Shown one piece after another: positions 16,414 to 24,766 of a stretch of 64,000 nt of DNA. The stretch's first letter is position 1. The number at the start of each line of letters is the position of its first letter. Origin of the DNA: Deferribacteres bacterium (lineage in GTDB: Bacteria > Zhuqueibacterota > Zhuqueibacteria > Zhuqueibacterales > Geothermadaptataceae); assembly GCA_020633655.1 (NCBI GenBank), contig JACKDF010000001.1:1-64000 (forward strand), read 5' to 3'. Position numbers and translations under genes: made by a program. The notes below the pieces were generated by a model. It was given only the letters and a program-made list of their open reading frames with translations, was not told the origin of the DNA and made no database searches.

Positions 16414-16905
16414 TTACACTGTCACACCCTGAAATTCGCGCTTCAAGGCGATTCGGCCTGTGCGCGAAACTTCTTTTAAACCGAAGGGTTGCAGCATCGA
16501 AATTATCGCATTGATTTTATCTTCGGTTCCGGTCGCTTCAACCGTCAATGCTGTGGGCGACAAGTCGATAATTTTTGCCCGAAAAACTTCCGCAATTTGC
16601 ATAATCTCCGAACGTTCTGTTGGTGTTGCCTGAACCTTGATCAAGGCCAATTCGCGGTGCACAAAGGCTTCACCGGTCAAATCGAAGACTTTGACAACGT
16701 TAATGCATTTGTTAAGCTGCTTGTTGATTTGTTCAATGATTTCATCGTCACCATGGGTTACGATGGTCATACGCGACAAACCTTCTTCCTCGGAACTGCC
16801 GACGGAAATACTATCGATGTTGAATCCCCGGCCACTGAACATGCCGGCAATGCGTAAAAGGCTGCCGACATTGTTTTCGACTAATAGATTGATTGTGTGT
16901 TTCAT
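16414..16905 (-). CDS. ilvN: acetolactate synthase small (regulatory) subunit
   Basis: 163 residues. It consists of an N-terminal ACT domain (NLLVENNVGSLLRIAGMFSGRGFNIDSI) that binds valine, and a C-terminal domain (EVFRAKIIDLSPTALTVEATG). It activates IlvB and confers feedback inhibition. Its ATG overlaps the ilvB stop by 4 nt (ATGA), so the two subunits are translationally coupled. Symbol ilvH would be equally valid. Confidence 0.96.
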   Translation of the reverse strand: MKHTINLLVENNVGSLLRIAGMFSGRGFNIDSISVGSSEEEGLSRMTIVTHGDDEIIEQINKQLNKCINVVKVFDLTGEAFVHRELALIKVQATPTERSEIMQIAEVFRAKIIDLSPTALTVEATGTEDKINAIISMLQPFGLKEVSRTGRIALKREFQGVTV

Positions 16906-18647
16906 TCTTCTGCTTCCATAATATTTTCGAAACTGCCGTTTGCCGGTATCATCGGATAGACTTTTTCCTGCTGATCCACGATAACATCCAACACAACCGG
17001 ACGGTCGGTGATCGTCATCATTTTTTCGAAAGCATCCTGTAATTCATCCAAAGTTTTCACCTGCATCGCCCAGGCGCCATAACTTTCTGCCAGTTTCTTA
17101 AAATCCGGATTTGAAGGATTAAGGTGGGTGTTTGAGTAGCGTTTTTCAAAGAAAAGCTCCTGCCACTGGCGCACCATTCCGAGATAGCCGTTGTTCAAAA
17201 TAATAAATTTCACCGGAATATTGTACCTTACCGCCGTAGCGATTTCCATCGATGTCATTTGAAAACCACCATCACCAACGATTCCCACAACGGTACGATC
17301 CGGGCATGCAACCTGAGCTCCGAGCGCCGCAGGAACACCAAACCCCATCGTTCCCAAACCACCGGAAGAGAGATGGCTGCGTGGCTGGGTAAATTTGTAC
17401 CACTGGGCAATCCACATTTGATGCTGACCAACATCCGAAGCGATGATGGCATTTCCTTCGGTTACTTTGGATAGCTCTTCGATAACCTGTTGCGGTTTCA
17501 AAACATCATTACTTTTTGAATAACGCAGTGGATGTTCTTTTTTCCATTGGGCTATTTGCTGCAACCAGGCGTCACTTTCACATTTTTCAAGAACAGGATT
17601 CAATTCTTCGAGAACGGATTTTATATCGCCAACAATTGGTAAATCGACGGGAACGTTTTTGCCTATGCAGCTCGGATCGATATCGATTTGCATCTTTTTC
17701 GAATGCGGGGAAAATTTCTCAAGATTCCCAGTGACGCGGTCGTCAAAACGGGCTCCAACAGCGATAAGCAGGTCGCACTCATCAACGGCTTTGTTAGCAT
17801 ACCAGGTACCGTGCATTCCCAACATGCCAAGGGAGAGATCATCGGTTTCAGGAAAAGCACCGAGACCGAGTAAGGTCGTTGTAACAGGTGCATTCAACTT
17901 GCGGGCAAATTCCGTAACTTCGGCTGCCGCATCGCTTAAAATTGCGCCACCGCCAACATAAACAACGGGTTTTTTAGCGCCTTGCAAGAATTTTGCAGCA
18001 TTGCGAACTTGTTTGAAACTCCCCTTCACAGTTGGTTTGTAACCCCGTAAATCGATTTCAACCGCAGGGAAATATGCGGTTTTAGAAGCAAGCATATCTT
18101 TTGGCAAATCGATCAGTACAGGGCCTGGTCTGCCGGTTGTGGCAATATGAAAAGATTTATGAATGATGTCGGCAAGCTCCTCAACATTCGTTGCCAGATA
18201 GCTGTGTTTGGTGATTGGTCGGGTGATGCCGAGAATATCTGCTTCCTGAAAAGCGTCATTCCCAATCATGTGGGAGGGCACCTGGCCAGTAAAGACAACC
18301 ATTGGAATACTATCCATGTACGCAGTAGCAATTCCGGTGACCGTATTGGTTGCGCCGGGACCGGATGTTACCAGAACAACACCCGGTTTTCCGGTGGCAC
18401 GGGCGTAGCCATCGGCAGCGTGCGTGCCACCTTGCTCGTGGGTTACCAACAGATGTCGCAGGCGTTTTTCTTTGAAAAGATAATCATAAAGGCTGATCAG
18501 CGCACCGCCAGGATAACCAAAAATCGTATCCACACCTTCACGCACCAATGATTCGAGGAAAATCTCTGCACCGGTCAAAATTTGCGGTGCAACCATTTTT
18601 TCATCCGTGGCCGATTTTTCAACTTCCGGACTTGATGTGACAAGCAT
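16902..18647 (-). CDS. ilvB: acetolactate synthase large (catalytic) subunit
   Basis: 581 residues. ThDP- and FAD-dependent; condenses two pyruvates, or pyruvate with 2-oxobutyrate. Motifs: GAEIFLESLVREGVDTIFGYPGG, the catalytic Glu in LLVTHEQGGTHAADGYARATG, GPGATNTVTGIATAY, the VGDGGFQMTSMEI...NNGYLG ThDP/Mg site, and the C-terminal tail. A short N-terminal extension (residues 1-17) may be real. 16 nt separate it from the ilvD stop. The biosynthetic identity is set by the adjoining ilvN; compare the separate ThDP enzyme at 34587. Confidence 0.97.
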   Translation of the reverse strand: MLVTSSPEVEKSATDEKMVAPQILTGAEIFLESLVREGVDTIFGYPGGALISLYDYLFKEKRLRHLLVTHEQGGTHAADGYARATGKPGVVLVTSGPGATNTVTGIATAYMDSIPMVVFTGQVPSHMIGNDAFQEADILGITRPITKHSYLATNVEELADIIHKSFHIATTGRPGPVLIDLPKDMLASKTAYFPAVEIDLRGYKPTVKGSFKQVRNAAKFLQGAKKPVVYVGGGAILSDAAAEVTEFARKLNAPVTTTLLGLGAFPETDDLSLGMLGMHGTWYANKAVDECDLLIAVGARFDDRVTGNLEKFSPHSKKMQIDIDPSCIGKNVPVDLPIVGDIKSVLEELNPVLEKCESDAWLQQIAQWKKEHPLRYSKSNDVLKPQQVIEELSKVTEGNAIIASDVGQHQMWIAQWYKFTQPRSHLSSGGLGTMGFGVPAALGAQVACPDRTVVGIVGDGGFQMTSMEIATAVRYNIPVKFIILNNGYLGMVRQWQELFFEKRYSNTHLNPSNPDFKKLAESYGAWAMQVKTLDELQDAFEKMMTITDRPVVLDVIVDQQEKVYPMIPANGSFENIMEAEE

Positions 18648-18663
18648 TGAATTTCTCCTTATT

Positions 18664-20331
18664 CTATACTCTCAAAACAGCACCCGTGTTTGCTGAAGTA
18701 ACCATTGCCGCATACCTTTGTAGCCAACGGCTGTCCACACGGTTTTCACGAGGCTGCCATTTTTCTTTTCTCTTCTGCAATTCAGATTCACTAACTTCCA
18801 ATTGTAATTTATTTTCAGGGATATTTATCGAAATGATATCGCCCGGTTTGATCAGAGCGATCGGGCCTCCAGCAGCTGCTTCCGGAGATACGTGACCAAT
18901 GCAAGCGCCGCGTGTGCCTCCGGAAAAACGTCCATCGGTGATGAGCGCAACACTGGAACCTAATCCCATTCCCATGATGTTCGCTGTGGGAGCCAGCATT
19001 TCCTGCATTCCGGGACCACCTTTGGGGCCTTCATAGCGGATAACGACAACATCGCCTTCTTTTACTTTACCACCAAGAATACCGGCACAGGCTTCATCCT
19101 GGGATTCGAATACCACCGCCGGTCCACTGTGAATCATCATTTTCGGATGCACAGCGCCGGTTTTCACCACAGCACCTTGCGGGGCTAAATTGCCGAACAA
19201 AACCGCAAGACCTCCTTTCTCGGAATGAGGTTTTTCGAGGGGAAGAATGACTTCATAATCCAGGATTTCAGCATTCTCGATATTTTCTCCCAGGGTTTTA
19301 CCAGTCACTGTTTTCTGGCCGAGATGCAGTATGCCGGATTTTTTACTGATTTCTTTCAGAATGGCACTGATACCACCGGCACGGTCGACATCTTCAATGT
19401 GCCAATTGGAGGCTGGACTTACTTTGCAAATTTGCGGGACACGTTCAGCCAAGGCGTTTAATCTTTCAAGAGAATACGCAATCCCGGCTTCGTCAGCAAT
19501 AGCAAGACCGTGTAAAACGGTATTTGTACTGCCCCCCATGGCGACGTCCAAAGCAAAGGCATTGTCCATGGTTTCCGGTGTGACGATATCGCTTGGTTTC
19601 ACATCTTTATCGATCAAGTCCATAATGCGTTCCGCTGCGATTTTGAGCAGATCGCGACGTTTTTGTGTTGTAGCGAGAAAAGTCCCGTTGCCAGGCAAAG
19701 CCAAACCTATGGCTTCCATCAGGCAGTTCATCGAATTTGCAGTGAACATACCGGAGCAGGAACCACAGGTAGGACAGGCATTATCTTCGAGTTCTTTTAA
19801 CTCAGCGTTGTCGATATCACCTGTCTGGAATTTTCCAACACCTTCAAAAACCGAGATTAAATCCACGGTGCGGCCATCACTGGTTTTTCCGGCTGCCATC
19901 GGCCCACCGGAAACAAAAATAGTCGGCACATTGACGCGCAATGCCCCCATGATCATTCCGGGTACTATTTTATCGCAATTGGGGATACAAATGAGGCCAT
20001 CCAGTTGGTGCGCGTTGGCAACAGTTTCTACTGAATCTGCAATGAGCTCACGGCTTGGCAGGCTGTATTTCATCCCATCGTGTCCCATAGCAATACCATC
20101 ATCGACACCGATAGTATTGAATTCAAACGGTACACCGCCTGCTTCCCTTACAGCATCTTTTACGATTTTACCCAATTCCTGCAGATGCACGTGACCGGGA
20201 ATGATTTCAATAAATGAATTGCAAATGCCGATGAAGGGTTTTTTGAAGTCCTCATCTTTCACACCCGTCGCCTTAAGCAGGCTACGGTGAGGCGCCCGTT
20301 CAAACCCTTTTTTAATGATGTCACTGCGCAT
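18664..20331 (-). CDS. ilvD: dihydroxy-acid dehydratase
   Basis: 555 residues from the ATG at 20331 (MRSDIIKKGFERAPHRSLL), preferred over 20355 because ACAGGAG lies six bases upstream and other IlvD proteins begin this way. It dehydrates dihydroxyisovalerate and dihydroxymethylvalerate to the 2-oxo acids. Fe-S ligand motifs: CNSF, NCDKIVPGMIMGALR and CPTCGSCSGMFTANSMNCL. GGRFSGGTRGACIGHVSPEAA is the C-terminal signature. First structural gene of the operon, 49 nt after a strong intrinsic terminator that itself follows an Ile-rich leader ORF. Confidence 0.97.
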   Translation of the reverse strand: MRSDIIKKGFERAPHRSLLKATGVKDEDFKKPFIGICNSFIEIIPGHVHLQELGKIVKDAVREAGGVPFEFNTIGVDDGIAMGHDGMKYSLPSRELIADSVETVANAHQLDGLICIPNCDKIVPGMIMGALRVNVPTIFVSGGPMAAGKTSDGRTVDLISVFEGVGKFQTGDIDNAELKELEDNACPTCGSCSGMFTANSMNCLMEAIGLALPGNGTFLATTQKRRDLLKIAAERIMDLIDKDVKPSDIVTPETMDNAFALDVAMGGSTNTVLHGLAIADEAGIAYSLERLNALAERVPQICKVSPASNWHIEDVDRAGGISAILKEISKKSGILHLGQKTVTGKTLGENIENAEILDYEVILPLEKPHSEKGGLAVLFGNLAPQGAVVKTGAVHPKMMIHSGPAVVFESQDEACAGILGGKVKEGDVVVIRYEGPKGGPGMQEMLAPTANIMGMGLGSSVALITDGRFSGGTRGACIGHVSPEAAAGGPIALIKPGDIISINIPENKLQLEVSESELQKRKEKWQPRENRVDSRWLQRYAAMVTSANTGAVLRV

Positions 20332-20367
20332 CCGGTCTCCTGTGTTCACTATCATAAAGTTGAAGTC

Positions 20368-20410
20368 AAAAAAATTACACCCTTCGATTTTGATTTCGAA
20401 AATCGAAGGG
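20368..20410 (-). terminator. attenuator-type intrinsic terminator before ilvD
   Basis: Read on the minus strand: a 12-bp perfect stem (arm CCCTTCGATTTT at 20410-20399, 7-nt loop, complement at 20391-20380), then TGTAA and a run of seven T at 20374-20368. It stands between the leader ORF and ilvD, so transcripts must read through it to reach the operon. A competing pairing exists: AGGGAA at 20436-20431 with TTCCCT at 20412-20407, overlapping the 5' arm of the terminator, a possible antiterminator. Folding by eye only. Confidence 0.85.
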
Positions 20411-20461
20411 AAATTCCATTTCTACGGCCGTTCCCTCAAGGCTGAAGATACACGTTTCTTT

Positions 20462-20535
20462 CAGAAGCGAGTCCCAAGTGTGGTTTAAAGTGTGAGTTTG
20501 AAAATTTTTTTGTGTTTGGTTAGGATTCGCTTCTG
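20462..20535 (-). promoter_or_regulatory. leader-RNA hairpin after the ilv leader ORF
   Basis: Inverted arms of 13 nt (20523-20535 and 20462-20474, core CAGAAGCGA/TCGCTTCTG, one mismatch) flank about 48 nt. In the transcript the first arm begins six bases after the leader stop codon, so a ribosome resting at that stop would cover it. This is the position of the 1:2 or pause hairpin in ribosome-mediated attenuators. The regulatory logic is inference. Confidence 0.65.
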
Positions 20536-20540
20536 TCTTT

Positions 20541-20768
20541 TTACAGGCTGACTATAATCAGGCTAATAAGCAGAATCCCAATAATGTGGAGGATCACCGG
20601 GCTAATAATAATGCCCACGATGCTCACCGTGATGATGTTGATGATCGGGCCAATAATGAGGGATAAAGAAAAGAGGACAGAAAGAGACACAAGTTCGCCA
20701 TTCAATGCGACAGCTTTTGCAGCAGTGTTACTTTTGTTAAGCGATATTGTCTTATTTCTGTTTTGCAT
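20541..20768 (-). CDS. putative ilv operon leader peptide (Ile/Leu/Val-rich)
   Basis: 75 codons. The first 36 residues are polar or mixed. The last 39 contain 17 Ile, 6 Leu and 4 Val (27 of 39), including runs LIIGPIINII, VGIIISPVIL and LLISLIIVSL. It lies about 30 nt after a near-consensus promoter and is followed by a hairpin, an intrinsic terminator and ilvD, the architecture of enterobacterial ilvL attenuators though with a longer peptide. Translation would slow when charged tRNA-Ile/Val/Leu is scarce. The alternative is a small two-helix membrane protein. No strong Shine-Dalgarno precedes the ATG. The opposite strand is Asp/Asn-rich here but lacks a usable start. Confidence 0.7.
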   Translation of the reverse strand: MQNRNKTISLNKSNTAAKAVALNGELVSLSVLFSLSLIIGPIINIITVSIVGIIISPVILHIIGILLISLIIVSL

Positions 20769-20803
20769 AATTCAACCAATTTCGACTAGAAAATTAGGGG
20801 CTA

Positions 20804-20831
20804 AATATAAGCATGTGAACCAAAATGTCAA
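20804..20831 (-). promoter_or_regulatory. sigma70-type promoter of the ilv-leu operon
   Basis: On the minus strand TTGACA (20831-20826) and TATATT (20809-20804) are separated by 16 bases: a perfect -35 and a 5/6 -10 match. The expected transcription start is near 20797, giving about 29 nt of 5' UTR before the leader ATG at 20768. Confidence 0.75.
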
Positions 20832-20934
20832 GACTTTTATTTTATTAAGCTAAAATTTAATTTTCCCTTAATATTTTAGGATTCAATAAAACTCATCTTT
20901 AACGAGTGTATGCTTCGGAATACAATCGTTTAAT

Positions 20935-20963
20935 GGAGTGCAATCCTTAAAAGTTTGCACTCC
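20935..20963. repeat. REP-like hairpin 1
   Basis: GGAGTGCAA ... TTTGCACTCC, an inverted repeat with an 8-9 bp stem and an AT-rich centre. Related copies are at 21586-21615, 24711-24742 and 53197-53218. This one and the next flank the broken REP-associated transposase, as expected for RAYT/REP units. Confidence 0.75.
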
Positions 20964-21059
20964 AGGTTCGTATTTAATAATCCATGAATTATACGGGTTA
21001 AAGAATTCTACTAAAAATCATCAATATCATTATAATATCGAATACGCTGCAGCTTAAAT

Positions 21060-21559
21060 TTGCTAAACTTCTCCAGCAAACTTTTTGCTTCCTGCTCTTT
21101 ATGAAGATGATAACTCGAATAAGGGTAATCATGCACATCTTCAACGTAACCGTGTTTCACCGGATTGCAGAAAATATATGTGACAGTTTCAAGAAAGTGT
21201 CTTTCATCCCGAATACAATGATCCCAATATTAGTACCAAAACGGTTTTACCTCGAAATTGCATTCTTTTTTAACATGAAAAGCACTGGTTTGATGAAGTG
21301 TATTGAAAAAGCGCGGAATTTGTTCTCCGTACGGGACTTTCGCTAAGAAGTGATAATGGTTATCCAGTACCACCCATTCATACAGTTGCCAATGGTATTC
21401 AGATATATAATGAAAAAATTTCTCCAGAAAAATTGTTTTGGCCCGAGATGTTTTTAACAGTGGTGCTTTTTGGTATACTGATGCTGTGAAAAAATAAATG
21501 GAATTATCTATGAACCAATGGGTTGGCGCATGGTCATAATTTTTAATTGTGATATTCAT
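21060..21559 (-). pseudogene. REP-associated tyrosine transposase (RAYT, Y1_Tnp), nonsense-disrupted
   Basis: The intact 5' part (109 codons, 21559-21230) carries the HUH-type motif in LDNHYHFLAKVPYG and ends FWY then TAA. Reading on in the same frame gives YWDHCIRDERHFLETVTYIF, then NPVKHGYVEDVHDYPYSSYH, which is the conserved C-terminal half (the consensus has W-x-x-Q-Y-W-D-H-x-I-R). The stop therefore replaces what is normally a Gln codon, probably CAA to TAA. The C-terminal limit is uncertain. RAYTs are single-copy relatives of IS200/IS605 transposases that mobilise REP palindromes; REP-like hairpins lie on both sides. Confidence 0.8.
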
Positions 21560-21585
21560 TATTCCCCCTTAATCGGACGTTCATC

Positions 21586-21615
21586 GGAGTGCAATCCTTT
21601 AAAGGATTGCGCTCC
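21586..21615. repeat. REP-like hairpin 2
   Basis: GGAGTGCAATCCTTT followed by AAAGGATTGCGCTCC: a 15-bp inverted repeat with one mismatch and no loop. It lies between the RAYT start and the end of the STAND gene and may double as that gene's 3' hairpin. Confidence 0.8.
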
Positions 21616-21619
21616 GGGA

Positions 21620-24600
21620 TTACTTTAACCATTCAACAATTTTCTCCACCGCCTCACGCTCACGCGGCATTTTCAGGCGGGTAAAGATCGCCAGCGATTG
21701 CTGGGCATAGTCCAACGCTTTGACTTTTTTCTTCTGTTCTTCAAACAAGAGCGACAAGCTCCAATAACAATATGCCAAACCCGACTGATTGCCCAGCTCG
21801 AGACAGATTGCTTCTTTTTTCTTATGCAGCGCCAGCGCTTCTTCCAGTTTTCCCCAGGCCTGTAAAATCAACGCCTGGTTGCCGTAGCTTCTTTGCAGGC
21901 TGTCTTTATTGCCCAGCTCGAGACAGATTTCTTCTTGTTTCTTATGCAGCGCCAGCGCTTCTTCCAGTTTTCCCCAGGCTTTTAAAATCAACGCCTGGTT
22001 GCCGTAGCTTCTTTGCAGGCTGTCTTTATTGCCCAGCTCGAGACAGATTTCTTCTTTTTTCTTATGCAGCGCCAGCGCTTCTTCCAGTTTTCCCCAGTCC
22101 TGTAAAATCAACGCCTGGTTGCCGTAGCTTGCTTGTAATCCATCTTTATTGCCCAGCTCGAGACAGATTGCTTCTTGTTTCTTATGCAGCGCCAGCGCTT
22201 CTTCCAGTTTTCCCCAGTCCTGTAAAATCAACGCCTGGTTGCCGTAGCTTGCTTGTAATCCATCTTTATTGCCCAGCTCGAGACAGATTGCTTCTTTTTT
22301 CTTATGCAGCGCCAGCGCTTCTTCCAGTTTTCCCCAGGCTTCTAAAATCAACCCCTGGTTGCCGTAGCTTCTTTGCAGGCTGTCTTTATTGCCCAGCTCG
22401 AGACAGATTGCTTCTTGTTTCTTATGCAGCGCCAGCGCTTCTTCCAGTTTTCCCCAGGCTTTTAAAATCAACCCCTGGTTGCCGTAGCTTATTTGCAGGC
22501 TGTCTTTATTGCCCAGCTCGAGACAGATTGCTTCTTTTTTCTTATGCAGCGCCAGCGCTTCTTCCAGTTTTCCCCAGGCTTTTAAAATCAACCCCTGGTT
22601 GCCGTAGCTTATTTGCAGGCTGTCTTTATTGCCCAGCTCGAGACAGATTGCTTCTTTTTTCTTATGCAGCGCCAGCGCTTCTTCCAGTTTTCCCCAGGCC
22701 TGTAAAATCAACGCCTGGTTGCCGTAGCTTATTTGCAGGCTGTCTTTATTGCCCAGCTCGAGACAGATTGCTTCTTTTTTCTTATGCAGCGCCAGCGCTT
22801 CTTCCAGTTTTCCCCAGTCCTGTAAAATCAACGCCTGGTTGCCGTAGCTTATTTGCAGGCCGTCTTTATCATCTAATTGTAGAGCCAGTTTTTCGTATTC
22901 CTGCATGAATTCCAGCGCTTCCTGCAAGCGGCCGATGCGGCTGCAAAGGGAATAAGCATAATAAAGCAACCAATATCCAGTTTCTGAATTATTGGAATGC
23001 AGAACCCACTCTGTTGCCTGGCGCGCTTCCGGCAGAAAATCCTGCAAAACCTGCCAGTTGTTTTCCCAGAGTTTAAAATCGTCCCTGAGCAAACGTGCAT
23101 GTTTTTCCGGCAAAGCAGCAAAAAAAGGCAAACGCGCAGCGGCCTGCCTGATCAGGGCGTGCACAAAATAGCGCTGTTGTTCACGGTCAAGTTCGCGCAC
23201 CAGGTTGGAATTGAACAACAATTGCAGGCCGGGCAAAAGGTCCTTTGCTTCACGGCCAGCTACACGGCACGCCAGGCTAAAAAAGAATCCTTCTGCAGCA
23301 CATGCCGTCATGGCGCAGAGCAGTTTCTGGTTCTCCTGCGGAAGGCTGGTTATGGCCTCGGTAAGCAATTTATCCACGTTCACTTTGCTGTTGTGCAATT
23401 CCGCAAGGCCGCTGTTTTCGCTCAGAAAAGCACGCAGGCTGGCAAAAGTCCATTTCACACTGTCCTTCAATAAACTCGCTGCGACAGCAATTGCTACAGG
23501 CAGGTGCCCCAGAGCAGTAAATAGTGCACGGGCCTCTTCAGGATGTCTATCCACCTCGTCACCAAGAATCTTGCGAAACAGGTCTGTGCATTCTGTCTGA
23601 CTGAAAAGCTGCAAATCCAGCACTTCATTTTCCACAAGAAAGGGCAGGTCGCGGCGGCGGCTGGTGATCAGTACACTCACCTGCCCACCGGGCAACAGCG
23701 TTTCAATGTGATCGTGTTGCACATCGTCGAGAATAAGCAGTAAACGACGGGACGCCAGGGCATTTTTCAGTCGCTGCACCGCTTTTTCAAAGGGCAGGTT
23801 GTGCACCTCCACAGAGGCAGCTTCACACATTTCACTCACGATGGTTTCTAACGAATTGCCGCTGCAAGCCTGAAAAAGAATGCCGCCGGGGAATTCACTC
23901 TGCTGCACACACTGATGGGCGAACTGTATGGCAAGATAGCTTTTTCCCAGGCCACCCATACCATGCACCCCGGCCGTGCGACCGCCTACAATTTGGGCAA
24001 CACCTTGCTGTGTCACCAGAAAATCATGCAATTTTTGCAAATCATCTTCCCTGCCAACAAATCGAGGTTGAACAGGCGGGAGATTGTAAAGTGGTACAGG
24101 TGCAGCAGGTTTGAGTTGATCTATCTTGTTTTCTATGCGCCTTGTGGTTTTGTCCATTTCCGTACTTAAAAAATAATGCGTGACATCCAGGCGGTGGATC
24201 AGGTTTTCATTTTTTGCAAATTCACGATAAAAAACCTGCACAACCTCCTCGGCTGTCGCCTGAGCGTCGCGTCCGGGCAGCAGTTCAGTAAACAGCGGTG
24301 TAAGAATATCCGCTTGCGGTGGCTGGCCTTTTTCACAGTCGGCAATGGCTTGCGAAATAGCCGGATCGGTGAGCATTTTCAAAACGAATTGCCGTTTGAT
24401 CTGCTTGTTTTCCATTTCCAGGCTGGCAAAGGCCTTTTCAAACAGCGGCGACACGTCGCTGCTGTTGAGAAAATTGTCCAAAGCTTTTTTTATAGAATCA
24501 GGCACCGTGTGGTCGATAACTTTGATGGCAATTTTTTTACGTTTGTCTTTTAGAGCATCCGTCAGGCCAAGGCTATCAGCCAGTTTTTTCAGCACAACGA

Positions 24601-24628
24601 ACGAAAAGAAAGTGGTGGTTGGTTCCAT
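21620..24628 (-). CDS. STAND NTPase: NB-ARC domain with tandem TPR array
   Basis: 1002 residues. Residues 1-170: a helical N-terminal region of unknown fold. NB-ARC core: FVGRED at ~190, Walker A GVHGMGGLGKS at ~220-231, Walker B RRLLLILDDVQ at ~294-304, sensor VLITSRRR at ~319, GHLPVAIAVA at ~375. After a winged-helix-like linker comes a TPR array: nine 40-residue units opening KLEEALALHKK, ending with a divergent TPR. STAND proteins are ATP switches that oligomerise on ligand sensing by the C-terminal repeats. Roles include transcription control and antiphage defence (Avs-like). No separate effector gene is evident. GGGGAATGC precedes the ATG. Confidence 0.9.
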   Translation of the reverse strand: MEPTTTFFSFVVLKKLADSLGLTDALKDKRKKIAIKVIDHTVPDSIKKALDNFLNSSDVSPLFEKAFASLEMENKQIKRQFVLKMLTDPAISQAIADCEKGQPPQADILTPLFTELLPGRDAQATAEEVVQVFYREFAKNENLIHRLDVTHYFLSTEMDKTTRRIENKIDQLKPAAPVPLYNLPPVQPRFVGREDDLQKLHDFLVTQQGVAQIVGGRTAGVHGMGGLGKSYLAIQFAHQCVQQSEFPGGILFQACSGNSLETIVSEMCEAASVEVHNLPFEKAVQRLKNALASRRLLLILDDVQHDHIETLLPGGQVSVLITSRRRDLPFLVENEVLDLQLFSQTECTDLFRKILGDEVDRHPEEARALFTALGHLPVAIAVAASLLKDSVKWTFASLRAFLSENSGLAELHNSKVNVDKLLTEAITSLPQENQKLLCAMTACAAEGFFFSLACRVAGREAKDLLPGLQLLFNSNLVRELDREQQRYFVHALIRQAAARLPFFAALPEKHARLLRDDFKLWENNWQVLQDFLPEARQATEWVLHSNNSETGYWLLYYAYSLCSRIGRLQEALEFMQEYEKLALQLDDKDGLQISYGNQALILQDWGKLEEALALHKKKEAICLELGNKDSLQISYGNQALILQAWGKLEEALALHKKKEAICLELGNKDSLQISYGNQGLILKAWGKLEEALALHKKKEAICLELGNKDSLQISYGNQGLILKAWGKLEEALALHKKQEAICLELGNKDSLQRSYGNQGLILEAWGKLEEALALHKKKEAICLELGNKDGLQASYGNQALILQDWGKLEEALALHKKQEAICLELGNKDGLQASYGNQALILQDWGKLEEALALHKKKEEICLELGNKDSLQRSYGNQALILKAWGKLEEALALHKKQEEICLELGNKDSLQRSYGNQALILQAWGKLEEALALHKKKEAICLELGNQSGLAYCYWSLSLLFEEQKKKVKALDYAQQSLAIFTRLKMPREREAVEKIVEWLK
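21787..22870 (-). repeat. nine tandem 120-bp repeats within the STAND gene
   Basis: The unit is 120 bp (40 codons). Copies are in register at 120-base intervals (for example the GCCCAGCTCGAGACAGATT block recurs every 120 bases) and differ at only a handful of positions, chiefly Q/K after HKK, A/E before ICLEL, and the S/G-LQ(I/R/A)SYGNQ(A/G)LIL(Q/K/E)(A/D)W segment. Near-identity at the DNA level implies recent amplification or gene conversion. Confidence 0.95.
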
Positions 24629-24710
24629 GCATTCCCCGGTTGGAAGTAAATGGATTGGAATGAAATAACCGGATAAAATAGGAAAGGATTGTTTTTTAAG
24701 AAAGTAAAAA

Positions 24711-24748
24711 AGGAGAGCAATCTTTTAAAAGGTTGCTCTCCTTTTTTT
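24711..24748. terminator. bidirectional intrinsic terminator (REP-like hairpin 3)
   Basis: AGGAGAGCAA ... TTGCTCTCCT with a stem of about 10 bp and AT-rich centre, followed by a T run on the plus strand and, because A-rich DNA precedes it, also on the minus strand. It lies just past the stop of the minus-strand iron-sulfur gene at 24767 and upstream of the STAND gene start. Its arms resemble the REP-like family, so a repeat may serve as the terminator. Confidence 0.8.
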
Positions 24749-24766
24749 CGCAGACTGAGCGATGAC

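Noticed and set aside
20584..20853. Plus-strand 89-codon ORF overlapping the leader
   Set aside because: It has no Shine-Dalgarno, runs across the operon promoter, and its composition is explained by the antisense leader peptide.
21772..22908. A 378-codon plus-strand repetitive ORF
   Set aside because: It is the antisense shadow of the TPR repeats; it exists only because the repeat period is a multiple of three.
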